Assembly (NCBI GenBank): GCA_022266195.1 | Contig: WHVY01000009.1 | Location: forward strand, 1,612,001 to 1,676,000 | From: Tetranychus cinnabarinus | Lineage: Eukaryota; Arthropoda; Arachnida; Trombidiformes; Tetranychidae | DNA: 64,000 bases | Direction of reading: 5' to 3' | Shown: piece by piece, positions 11,001-20,074 of the stretch | Numbering within the stretch: the first letter of the stretch is position 1 | How the letters are laid out: each line of letters begins with the position of its first letter | The notes under the pieces: generated by a model | Database searches by the model: none | Told to the model about the DNA's origin: nothing | The model's input: only the letters and a program-made list of their open reading frames with translations | Position numbers and translations under genes: made by a program

Positions 11001-11464
11001 CCATCCAGTTGGTAAGAGAAATCGGCTGACCACAGTAACTCTCTTGAAAATGATTGCTTTGGATGGATTAAGTAAACTGTCAAGTCATGGTTTAACTTAA
11101 GCTTTAGTAAAGGGTCAAGAAAGTCTGAATCACCAGTCACAACAACTATGGCACAACCATTGCGTCCCCAATTTTGAATAAATTTTGAAATAAGTAACAA
11201 TATTTTGGTATCAGCAGCATTTTCCTTGATGTTGTAAAATGGTTGAACAATTGTAACACCAATTGATTCAAGCGATGTTCCCACTGTCTTTGGTAATTGA
11301 TGAACATTACAAACACAAAAAAATTCACGTTCTACCAACTGATTTGGAAAAACAAGAGTTGCTCGAATGTTTTGAGCAATTACATCAGCAGCACAATTCC
11401 TGGGAACATCAACATTTTCAATATCCCAGAAAATGCCACAAGGTTTTTCTAATCCACTGAGCAT
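8048..11464 (-). CDS. Long NYN endonuclease domain protein with multiple RRM-like domains
   Basis: A single open frame of 1138 residues, the longest in the window. The NYN domain (about 8-160) keeps D14 (WDIENVD), D85 (AADTKI), D112 and D114 (TGDSD), the metal-binding acidic set of this nuclease fold. A first RRM-like domain lies at about 165-245 (FLKVSDLPQ to WIGYTN). Several more degenerate RRM-like units follow, each with an IWxGF/IG-type strand (for example TIWAGFPSIRT, SLWIGIGTQEQAEE). They are separated by Ser/Lys-rich linkers. The final residues are basic and end in KKKGCVVS, a possible but unproven lipidation-like end. No LOTUS domain is recognisable. It differs clearly from the 23350-type copies, so it represents a second lineage of the family. 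Its 3' neighbour at 6062-7138 is a partial copy. Probable role: sequence-guided cleavage of single-stranded RNA, by family. Confidence 0.85.
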   Translation of the reverse strand: MLSGLEKPCGIFWDIENVDVPRNCAADVIAQNIRATLVFPNQLVEREFFCVCNVHQLPKTVGTSLESIGVTIVQPFYNIKENAADTKILLLISKFIQNWGRNGCAIVVVTGDSDFLDPLLKLKLNHDLTVYLIHPKQSFSRELLWSADFSYQLDGVLLIETTPTAVFRSQTRSGFLKVSDLPQDSESHNRVREINRNCARLFPGSRVLKIAKGTVWIGYTNPNQPMTENEFKILSSLSQVSNLFPKLEIVKSLWSESSHKTRHRQLKNGEQSLSGDNPKNKDNQVRTTVPVFQEIKPSSPRAKLSKSSNRRISARQPVPNLSKKEVEFRNLRKMIICLTGNPNSELPTHWSLMYNIVDKSLDHSIMKVMLQGKDFWVQFEDEIKCQQLVDKIISDANYLNPLIMKKSISPSKKLVAIMSSYPSDNPFCLNLNLGLNYLKSSNPGSFTDSTADQSVEKIKSISASFKGVFVKLFEGTIWAGFPSIRTCENAKKKINGLKDDKLHMQSAQLRMFPVHLLESIGMKDLVGEAQDLVKTWLSRKQSTPTRMVLQSESRIREVSVSTSIESNADSVSVISEKIDANRHNVPCSSEVDGKSSSTYMETVSSVHGYFLQISDILQLQRKRFLRKPFIIQNLVDFVGIPPKAAILDDNAVYFNYNTVDEVKRAVKVIESKLYDNVHQLKAISVPEAPSNWLKKKKYYFGLPRVPPQPPKKSITYISIAPVARKEMKTFNSIALGALQSFYVYFIRHFDESLWIGIGTQEQAEEAVKNFKENNVFDAKLDIKIVKKLPKEFWRTVKEGKQSPSETIETASSKATSENGSMKSLSELSSATSILSLQKPSVKNEPFVFVPYQTSAVSTIKQLDAKDESKRLTNVSKPAPVAPFTTGFSSQNGTKNTREKPYQFVTETKGKLGPILNLPQSEATAHHPFSSAPAIPKSPSITANRSDSTDLHRSSSDQLREKLFDSFYYLMINTSKSFITDEALSIVKNKLYYCVLIKQLTGSIFAVFNDFNKRAQAKEVIHGLKFVDKHLNTYFFTARILDKAPDEFVKSLSRSEVYELWTLSKATKSSQLNVAQNKPAPVIDRSYLYSSTDRVKTTQSQTQGANVNATIMNTRIVQPHQRPTISNQERAKKKGCVVS

Positions 11465-14025
11465 AGTTTACGCATCAGAACCGTGGGTAACAACAAGCTA
11501 TAGAAAAGTAATACATGATAGTAAAGTAAATACAAGTGAGAGAATGAATTGTAACCTGGCGATAAGAAGTTTCTGCGACACAACTAGGGTCGCCACTAGT
11601 ATTGTTTCAAGGCAAAAGTAATTTATAAACGGTTTTTGTTTATTGTTTTTATTCTAATCCAATTTAAGCTAATTCACGGCGCGTCATGGAAATTTATTGC
11701 AACTAATTCTCTCATCTTCGATGATTGAGTAGTTGTTATTATCGTGTTTTCAATTATTTAAAAATGGCACTACATCAAATTGTCACTAAAAAGTTGATGA
11801 GATAAAAGATACTGGTGAGTTACCAGTGACATCATTTGTCAATATTACAGTTATTAGTGAAAAATTATGCTACCAGCTGTGTGTTTAATTCAAACCTTAT
11901 AAATTGGTGTTTTTGTGAATTACGTTTAATGCCACTTTCTCTCTCCACAAATGTTTCAAAATTGACTGTACTTGGAATGGAAATGACGACCACGATCTAA
12001 ACATGTTATCGTAAGTTTCGTTATAAAGCCTTTCTTCAAATCTAATCAATGTTTATTTTATTCTTTTAGATGGATTACAATTTTTTGTTTTTTTAAACAA
12101 TTGCTCTTAACTCCAGATTACCAAACCCTTTGCTATCTTTTGAGATGCTCATAACATTAACGTACTCAAGGATCTTCCAGTCTGTATACTTGTGTAGCTG
12201 ATTAGACCAAATATTAATTTACCTTATAATTTCAAAAAAATTTCTTTCCGTTGTGTCTGTAATATTTACAAATTATTTCTGGGGTGTTGTCTGCTAGATC
12301 TTGATGCTGATTTTGTAACAAGTCTATCTGGTTGAATTTCAGTTCATTTGCCCGTAAACTTGAATTGGTATCGGAAATTTTATGCTAAGCAATGGTTATC
12401 TCAAACTTGGTTCATCAGCTGATCAACTTTTATACCTGGCTTGCTATAAATGGTGAATATTGTTCAGTCAAATATGGCAAATGACATAGCAAATTAAACA
12501 ATAACTCAACATCAATCACTTCTTGAACTTTTGATTATGCAGATAAATTTGATCAACATTGCTGATACCAAATGATAAAAATTGTTAACAATAGACTTTA
12601 ATTCAAATGATGGGAAGAAAATGAATTTTCATCAGTGAGCTTGAATCAGTCCTAAAAATTTGAATGGATCGACTCCGGGAAAGCTTTGATGGTTGAATGA
12701 ACCATACCATAATTTAATTTTTTGAGAACTGTTTTTCAGCTTACATCTGTATATCAATACAGCTGGACTATTCCAACATTGTTCGTTTAATTGGCTCTAA
12801 ATGAACTAAACATGTCCACCATCCTCAACACCTAGGGTGCTTCGGTGTTGTCTTCATTGATCCAAGCGTCAAGTCCTGGTTCGATCAAAAATAGAGCAAG
12901 CACTTTGAGATCTCTCCGTCCAATTTGAACAGACATGTCCATTCATCTCATATCGTCGTTTGTGCGGCACACTTTCACATGGTTTTCAATGGCTTTATTT
13001 ACCCGAGCCCTAAAAGAGTTATTTTATAACACATAAAATTGTAGCTAACATTAAACCAACGTGTTAAGACTTACCTTTTGTAAACACAAAGGAAATCGAA
13101 AAACTAACCTGATTGAAACACGGAGTCTAATAAATATCAGTATATCAACTCTTGATAAATGAAATTAATGAAAAGCAGTTTATAATTAAGAGTCGAAAAT
13201 CAATGAATCTTTCTCACTAAGGCATGTTTCTAGAGACAACTGAAAGCTCATATTTTCTCACAACTCTGTTATTTTTTGCATCCTGATTGTATCATCAGTG
13301 ATTGATTTTTCCCAACTTGCTAACTCGAAATCAGCTTTTTAACTAATGGTACTTAACATTTACCTTTTGTTATAAGATTAATTTATTAATTGAATCATTA
13401 GTCGTTAATCTTTATAACTATCTTACAATCAATAATGAACCAAAAAGAGTGAAATGCGAACCAGAAAGAGGAATTACTTTTAAACACTTCTCCAGCTCAA
13501 TTTTTGAAGTAAACAAAAGACTTATTGGATTAGCGAAAACAGAAACTCAACAAAGATTTTTGGAGCCATTTAATGGTCAAACTAACTTTCAGTCTAGTTT
13601 TCTTGACCCAACATATTGACAACACTCTACAAATGTGTGCAAGTTTTAATAATTTGTTTATCTTTTGAAAATTTTACTCAAAGAAATGAAATATTTACAA
13701 GCATAAATTGTGGTTTCAAATTAAGCTCTTTTCCAATTAGCCAATGAGAAGCTTTGTGTCACCAAAGGTTTGAATCAAAGAGTAAAGTTAAATAGAAAGA
13801 GAAAATTATTTTCAAAATTTTATTGTTAGCGGCAAAGCTTTTCATTTTAATAATTGTAACACATGTTATCCTCATCGTCTGACTTCACTTCTCATGACCA
13901 AATTAATAGTTTAATTTGCATTTTGTTAATTTATTTATTTAAAGGGTTAATTTTTTGTTTCAAATATTCTATTTTCTTTATTTGATTAGTGTTATTGCTG
14001 TAATATGTAAATTGTTTTCTTTCAA
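11465..14025. other. Divergent intergenic region at the strand switch of the cluster
   Basis: 2.5 kb between the minus-strand half and the plus-strand half of the NYN cluster, so it should hold two divergent promoters. I see no confident gene. A weak ankyrin-like frame on the minus strand around 12812-13007 has in-frame stops and was not accepted. No tRNA or tandem repeat was noticed. Confidence 0.4.
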
Positions 14026-15708
14026 ATGGCTGAAAATTTGGTAACTGAATCAAGTAAACCTTGTGCTGTATTTTGGGACATTCAAAACGATCCAGTACCA
14101 AAAGGACAATCACCTGATTCAATTGTGAAGCTCGTTCGATCAACTATAATATTACCCAACAAACTCAAAGAAATTTATTTCTATTGTGTGTGTGATGCTA
14201 ATGTCCTTCCGAACTCAGTTGGACACACCTTGGTTTCCCTTGATGTGGACATTGTCCAGGTGTACAAGCGATCTAAAAACTTTATTACTGAAAAAGTATG
14301 CAACCTAATGGGAAAGTTTCTCGAACATGCTGGTCGGGAATGTGTTCTTATCATTTTGAGTGGCGACGAGGTTTATACCGATGTATTGAATGATTTGAAA
14401 ACGAGCTACAAATTCTCGACATATTGCATCAGTTTCCTCAACTCATTTGCTCCCAGCCTGACAATTGTATCCGACTACACTTTTGCATTGAGTAGCGGCC
14501 ATTTATTACCACCTAAGTCAATTGGTAAATCAACCAGCTTTATCCTCTTTTCAAATTTTCCTGACAAGATAAAAATTAAGCGTGTAATGAATGAGTTGAA
14601 TATATTGGGCAAAGCTTATGGGAGCCTAGCTGATAGTGCAATCATATTTGAGAGTAAGATTGCCATTGGATTTCCAACCTTTCTGGCTGCTGCCAATGCT
14701 GTCACCGGATTGAATGGGTACAATTATGGTGATCGTCAGTTGAATGTGGAGCTGCTGAATGAGTGTACTCTCTATGAAATATTGAGATACATGAGTACTG
14801 GAAAAATTAATCTGCCTAGAAAGAAAAACACACTTAGATCGCTTACATTTATCCAGATTGCTGACTCCAGCGATCAAGAGCCTTGCATGAAGCTCATTGA
14901 ATTCTGTATTGCCTGCACTGTTCCGGGTGTTGAATACTGCTTGTTATTTGCAGAACCATCTATTTGGATCGTTTTTGGATGTGAAAAACATGCAGATAAT
15001 TTCTTGAAAAAGTTCAAAATTTTACATCAAAATGTAACTATTTCGGATCCTCCACCAGATTTAACTTCACCATCTTCAAAGGATACCTACACCGTTAAAG
15101 GTTCCACTCTTGATAATTTAGAAGTTAAGCCTTCCAATCGAGACGCAAGCAATGTTAAAAAACATCAAAACAAAACACAAAACACAAAAAATAACCGAAA
15201 CCAAAGCTTTCGTAAAGGGAAACAAAACAACGGTAAACCTAAAAAAAATAAAAAAGACAAAAAGGACAAAAAAGTTACAAATCAAAGCTCACGACATGTT
15301 ATTATGAACAACAAAAAACTAGATGTCATATTATCAACAACACCGTTAGTTAAGCTGAATGCGTCAATACCAGCAGACCCACCTAATAAAAGATTCAAAC
15401 CCGATGCAAATCCAACCATTCCTGCTCTCGCTGAAACCATTCCCAACCCCGCTGAAAACATTAATAAACTCTCTAAATCTTCCATGGAAATGAATTCAAC
15501 TCAACCTAAAAACGAGATTTCGACTGCTCCCCAGCAACTTGAGACGGTTAAAAAAGCCAATGAAGTATCAGGACTGGACTTGAAAAAGGATGTAAAGAAA
15601 GAAATAAATGAACCAATATCACAACCTGATGTCAAATTACCACCAAAGCCTGCTGATAAACCCATTTATGCGCCTAATGTAAAAATAAAAATAGAAACGA
15701 TTGACTAA
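14026..15708 (+). CDS. NYN-fold protein with lost catalytic residues, RRM-like, Lys/Asn-rich tail
   Basis: An intronless frame of 560 residues starting MAENLVTESSKPCAVFWDIQN. The fold of the cluster is kept: NYN domain at about 11-160, RRM-like at about 165-250 (SFILFSNFPDKIKI to IAIGFPTFLAAANAVTGLNG), a second at about 270-345. Against the complete copy at 23350, D18 and D114 remain. The D of SADI is T88 and the second D of SGDAD is V116 (SGDEVYT). Two of four metal-binding acids are therefore missing and it is probably a weak or dead nuclease that may still bind RNA. The last 190 residues are low-complexity: a Lys/Asn/Gln-rich stretch with KKNKKDKKDKK, then Pro-rich segments. The frame is fully open despite the changes, which suggests retained function. 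An AATAAA-like signal overlaps the stop (ACTAAAATAAAAG). Confidence 0.8.
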   Translation: MAENLVTESSKPCAVFWDIQNDPVPKGQSPDSIVKLVRSTIILPNKLKEIYFYCVCDANVLPNSVGHTLVSLDVDIVQVYKRSKNFITEKVCNLMGKFLEHAGRECVLIILSGDEVYTDVLNDLKTSYKFSTYCISFLNSFAPSLTIVSDYTFALSSGHLLPPKSIGKSTSFILFSNFPDKIKIKRVMNELNILGKAYGSLADSAIIFESKIAIGFPTFLAAANAVTGLNGYNYGDRQLNVELLNECTLYEILRYMSTGKINLPRKKNTLRSLTFIQIADSSDQEPCMKLIEFCIACTVPGVEYCLLFAEPSIWIVFGCEKHADNFLKKFKILHQNVTISDPPPDLTSPSSKDTYTVKGSTLDNLEVKPSNRDASNVKKHQNKTQNTKNNRNQSFRKGKQNNGKPKKNKKDKKDKKVTNQSSRHVIMNNKKLDVILSTTPLVKLNASIPADPPNKRFKPDANPTIPALAETIPNPAENINKLSKSSMEMNSTQPKNEISTAPQQLETVKKANEVSGLDLKKDVKKEINEPISQPDVKLPPKPADKPIYAPNVKIKIETID

Positions 15709-16573
15709 AATAAAAGTTGACTATATTTTGTTGAATGTTTTTAGCATGTCCACAATTGTTAACCGTCTGAATTGGATCGTTGTATCACTTGACTGTAAAT
15801 ACTGGTGCAACGGTTTATTTTTTTCTAGAAGAGTTGCTCATTTTGTAATTTTATAATTTACTAATTGTTACAATTGTCCACAATGTTACAAAGCTATTCA
15901 ATTATAAATTGTAAATCAAGTGCATTATTTGAATATTAGACATTTGCTATTATGTTTGGTTTATTTGTGAATTCAATAAAATTCAAAAATGTATTGCTTT
16001 TGCTTCAAAAAATAATAAAATCTAAAAAATTGGCAAAAATTTGTGCAAGTTTTATTTCTGGAATGACTTATTCATGGAAAATTCATTCTTTGCGAATCTT
16101 TTCTTATAAATCAAATGCTTCTCTCGTGGTGGTGCAATTATCAACTATTTGTTTTCCAACAAAAATATCCTTAACCATAATCAAGTAAAATGTTCCCATT
16201 TATCAGGCAACAGTAATTTGTCAAATTAGTGCCATTTCTTATGCATGTAGTATATAATACCTTAAAAGGAATGTTAAATTTCCGATCAGTTCTAGAAAAT
16301 CTTTTATGCGATTGACGTTTTGCCATTCAATTGTTATTGATTTTCATTGATTTTCCAGTCCAATTAGTTGATGAAGCGATTCTTGCAATATATTCACAAA
16401 CAAGAGATGAAAAACCAATGACTAATTAGATCTAAATATATCATTATTAGTAAACTACAACAGTTCTGTGAGCAAAACTGCGTTCGACAATAGTCTGTGA
16501 AATGTATAATGTTAGTTATTCGCCATGAGTGCAAACGAATGTCGTTAATAGTCCATTAAAGTTGACAGTTGAG
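15709..16573. other. 3' flank and spacer, no gene seen
   Basis: AT-rich sequence between the stop at 15708 and the left end of the large inverted repeat. The 78-codon open frame at 15952-16188 is lysine-rich AT translation with no family resemblance. Confidence 0.4.
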
Positions 16574-16802
16574 GGTTCGAAGTTGAAACTTCGATTGCAT
16601 TTTCTACAACTATGGAATCAGATTTGTTCATAAAACACATTTCAAAGATGTTACTTTTGATGGGCAACCAGAAAAGCCACTTATTTTGAGTAATAAAACT
16701 TTCTGTTTTCTGTAAAACAGATCAGTTCGATTTTCATTTAAACTGATCTTTTTCTGCGACCATGCGAAATAGATAGCTGAAACTTATATTGAATCTATAA
16801 AA

Positions 16803-16934
16803 ATGGTTTGTAGACATGATGCAGTGAAAACTTTTTTCAATATATCAGCAGTTCTCCTGATTTTGGTTGTTGGACTTAAAACTTCAAGCTTCGATATTTC
16901 GATAATGTTAGTTCCTAAAGTCATCATTCTTTAA
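16803..16934 (+). CDS. Small signal-peptide-like ORF in the fold-back (left outer unit)
   Basis: ATG to TAA, 43 codons: MVCRHDAVKTFFNISAVLLI, then a hydrophobic run ending in SSFDISIMLVPKVIIL. It looks like a signal peptide followed by a very short mature part. The same frame recurs in other units of the fold-back (minus-strand copy 19685-19837), but some units have stops. It could be a genuine small secreted peptide carried by the repeat, or fossil coding sequence of the gene from which the repeat arose. I cannot name a family. Confidence 0.35.
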   Translation: MVCRHDAVKTFFNISAVLLILVVGLKTSSFDISIMLVPKVIIL

Positions 16935-19684
16935 CCAATTTAATCCTTTACTAACTAATGATACAATGCAATTGAATAACTTTCCATTGTTCCATTTGGG
17001 TCATGATTTTTGGGTTGTAAATGCACAAGCAACCACTTATTTAACAAGCTAAACTCATATACAAGGTAAACCCATTTCTTGATAAATAAACCAATTTTCT
17101 GGTTAAAGTTGCAGATGAAATATAAAAAGTACTGCAAAAAACTCGAACATTTGAGATATGTGTTGAGACTTTGTGGCTTTATAGGGACAGGAAAAATGAG
17201 TTCATTGGTACTATTAACCAATTCATCCGATGGACAAATTTCGAGAAAATCGATGTCAAAGTGGCAACTTCGATAGCCTATAAAACATTAACAGAAGCAG
17301 ATTTTTTCATAAAACTCATAGAACTGATGTAACTTTTGTTGAATAATCAGACAATGTACTTATTTTGAGAAATGGAACTTTTCTTTTTCTGTAAAGCAGA
17401 TTAGTTCCATGTTTAGTTAAACCGATCGTTTTCTGTGACCATAAGTGTTAGCGAGCTGAAACTTATTATTTGTCCTTAAAATTTGTCAGCACACATTATG
17501 GATTGAATAATTTCAGCAATTTTGAGCAATTTAAAAACGGTTTTCTTGATCTTAGCTATTAGCCTTAAAACTTTGAGCTTCGATATTTCGATTATTTTAG
17601 CACCTACAGTCATCATTCCTTCAGCATTTTGTCCCTTTGCTAATAAATAATTCAATGCAATTCAATAACTTTCCATTGGACCATTTGGGCATGATATTTG
17701 GGCTGCAAATGCACAAGCAAACACTTATTTAACAAACTAAACTCATAAAAACCCATTTCTTAATGAATAAACCAATTTTCTGGTTAAACTTTTTTATGCA
17801 ATGCAAAGAATGCTGCCAAAGGCTGGAACAATTAGGTAAAGAGTTTAGACTTAGTGAAGTTTGTAGGGACATTAAAACTGAGTTTATCAATACAATTTAC
17901 TAATTCGTCCTATGGACAGTTTTCGAGAAAATCGATGTCGAAGTTGAAACTTCGAACCGCTTTTCTGACACTATGGAAGCAGATATATTCATGAAACTCA
18001 TTTTGAAGATTTTACTTTTGATGGGCAAAAAGAAAATGCACTTATTTTTTTATACAAAATTCTCTGTTATTAGTAAAACAGTTAAGTGCGATTTCAAGTT
18101 AAACCGACCTTTTTCTGTAATCTTTATAGTAGGAGATTTGAAACTTATTATCCGTAGCTGAAAATCATTTGTACACAACATGCATTGAAAACTTTTTTCA
18201 AAATATCAATGGTTCTCTTGATTTTGGCCGTTTGCATTAAAACTTTGGACTTCGATATTTCGATAATGGTAGCTCCTACAGTCATCATTCTTTGTTCAAA
18301 TATTAGATTTTATTATGGCATACAATGTTTAGAAATATTAAATTATTCAAGAATCTACAGAAAAAGTTATACAGCATTTCTCGATGACTTTAGACAAGTT
18401 CCCAAAATGTTTAGTCGGCTTCTCAAAATGTTTAGACAAAATCTTAAGCCGGTCGTAAAACCAGTTACTCTTCTCAGAATGTTTCGACAGTTCTCATATT
18501 GTTTAGTCAAGTTCTCAGAGCATTTAGACAAACGGGTTTCTCAAACCGAATTGAAAAGGCAGAAGCAATCAGAGTTGGATTTGAAATGTAAGTTCTTTAG
18601 TTTTTCAATTAAAATGTCCGAAAATAGTACCAACAGAGGTTCCTATTAATAAAATTATTGATGATCATCGACCAAAAATTGTGAATGCCATATCAAACGG
18701 TTTGAAAACTCTTTTTGTCTAAATGCTCTGAGAACTTGACTAAACAATATGAGAACTGTCGAAACATTTTGAGAAGAGTAACTGGTTTTATGACCGGCTT
18801 AAGATTTTGTCTAAACATTTCGAGAAGCCGACTAAACATTGTGAGAACTTGTCTAAAGTCATCGAGAAATGCTGTAACTTAGTTGTTAGATTTGATTCTT
18901 ACTTTAAAAGGTAAATGATTATTTAAACACAAATCTTACGTGTTGAATGAACTTCATTATTAAGTGAATAGGCTCAGATTTTTTCGATCTTCGAGTGATA
19001 TCATATTATAACTCGTAATGGGATCCAAAGTTTGGTAAAGGAATGATGACTGTAGGTGCTAAAATTATCGGAATATCGAAACTCAAAGTTTTAATGCAAA
19101 TGTCCAAAATCAAGAGAACAGTTGATAAATTGAAAAAATTATTCAATTCATGATGTGGCGAAACAATTTTTATGTAAGAATAATTAGTTTCAAATCTCTA
19201 ACACTAAAGATCACAGAAAAAGGTCGATTTAACTTAAAATCGATCTGATCTATTTTACTAAGAACAGAGGATTTTGTATAAAAAAATAAGTTCATTTTCT
19301 TTTTGTTTATCAAAAGTTAAATCATCAAACTGAGTTTCCTGAAAACATCTGCTTCCATAGCTTAGCAAAAGTGGTTCAAAGTTTTAACTTCGACCTCGAT
19401 TTTCTCGAAAACTGTCCATCGGACAAATTAGTAAATAGTACCAATAGACATAGTTTTAATGTCCCTACAAACTTCACTAAGTCTAAACTCTTTACCTAAT
19501 TGTTCGAGTCTTTGGCAGCAGTCTCTGCATTTCATTAAAAAGTTTAACCAGAAAATTGGTTTATTTATCAAGAAATGGGTTTATATGAGTTTAGTTTGTT
19601 TAATAAGTGGTTGCTTGTGCATTTACAACCCAAAAATCATGACCTAAATGGGCCAGTGGAAAGTTATTGAATTGTATTGAATTA

Positions 19685-19837
19685 CTAATTAGCAAAGGGA
19701 CAAAATGCTGAAGGAATGATGACTGTAGGTGCTAAAATAATCGAAATATCGAAGCTCAAAGTTTCAATGCAAATGGTCAAAATAAAGACTATTGATATAT
19801 TGAAAAAAGTTTTCACTGCATCATATCTACAAACCAT
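19685..19837 (-). CDS. Small signal-peptide-like ORF in the fold-back (right outer unit)
   Basis: Fifty residues from ATG at 19837: MVCRYDAVKTFFNISIVFIL, then TLSFDISIILAPTVIIPSAF and CPFAN. This is the longest intact version of the repeated small frame and the mirror of 16803-16934. The plus-strand unit at about 17550-17650 shares the FDISIILAPTVIIPSAF part but has no usable ATG. The unit at 18209 keeps MVLLILAVCIKTLDFDISIM. Conservation of residues around FDISI while the flanks drift is suggestive, not proof, of past selection. Confidence 0.35.
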   Translation of the reverse strand: MVCRYDAVKTFFNISIVFILTICIETLSFDISIILAPTVIIPSAFCPFAN

Positions 19838-20074
19838 TTTTATGAAATAAATATAAGTTTCAGCTATCTGTATTTCGCATGGTCGCAGAAAAAGATCAGT
19901 TTAAATGAAAATCGAACTGATCTGTTTTACAGAAAACAGAAAGTTTTATTACTCAAAATAAGTGGCTTTTCTGGTTGCCCATCAAAATTTACATCTTTAA
20001 AATGTGTTTTATGAACAAATCTGAATGCATAGTTGTAGAAAATGCAATCGAAGTTTCAACTTCGAACCTTATTC

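Larger units (their letters stand above)
16574..20068. repeat. 3.5 kb fold-back (large inverted repeat) built from degenerate units
   Basis: The outer ends are mirror copies: GGTTCGAAGTTGAAACTTCG at 16574 and its complement ending at 20068. The left arm holds three diverged head-to-tail units (from about 16574, 17230 and 17920). The right arm holds two in the opposite direction (19030-19380 and 19380-20068). Each unit carries the same landmarks: a block ending in GATCTTTTTCTGCGACCAT or similar, then a signal-peptide-like stretch encoding TLSFDISI, then AATAAACCAATTTTCTGGTT. The middle (about 18355-18890) is itself palindromic and made of short repeats like CTTCTCAAAATGTTTAGACAA. The right end abuts the broken NYN copy at 20075, which has no N-terminal half. 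Transcription through it would give a long hairpin RNA. No transposase is encoded, so it is either a fold-back (non-autonomous) element or an inverted duplication. Confidence 0.85.

Noticed and set aside
12812..13007. Minus-strand frame resembling an ankyrin repeat
   Set aside because: Only one vague repeat-like stretch (GRRDLKVLALFLIEPGLDAW), with stops on both sides and no second repeat. Too weak to list as a pseudogene.
18185..18649. 154-codon open frame with a signal-peptide-like start
   Set aside because: It begins at TTG, runs from a repeat unit into the palindromic minisatellite at the centre of the fold-back, and its second half is just translated short repeats (MFRQ words). I treat it as part of the repeat.
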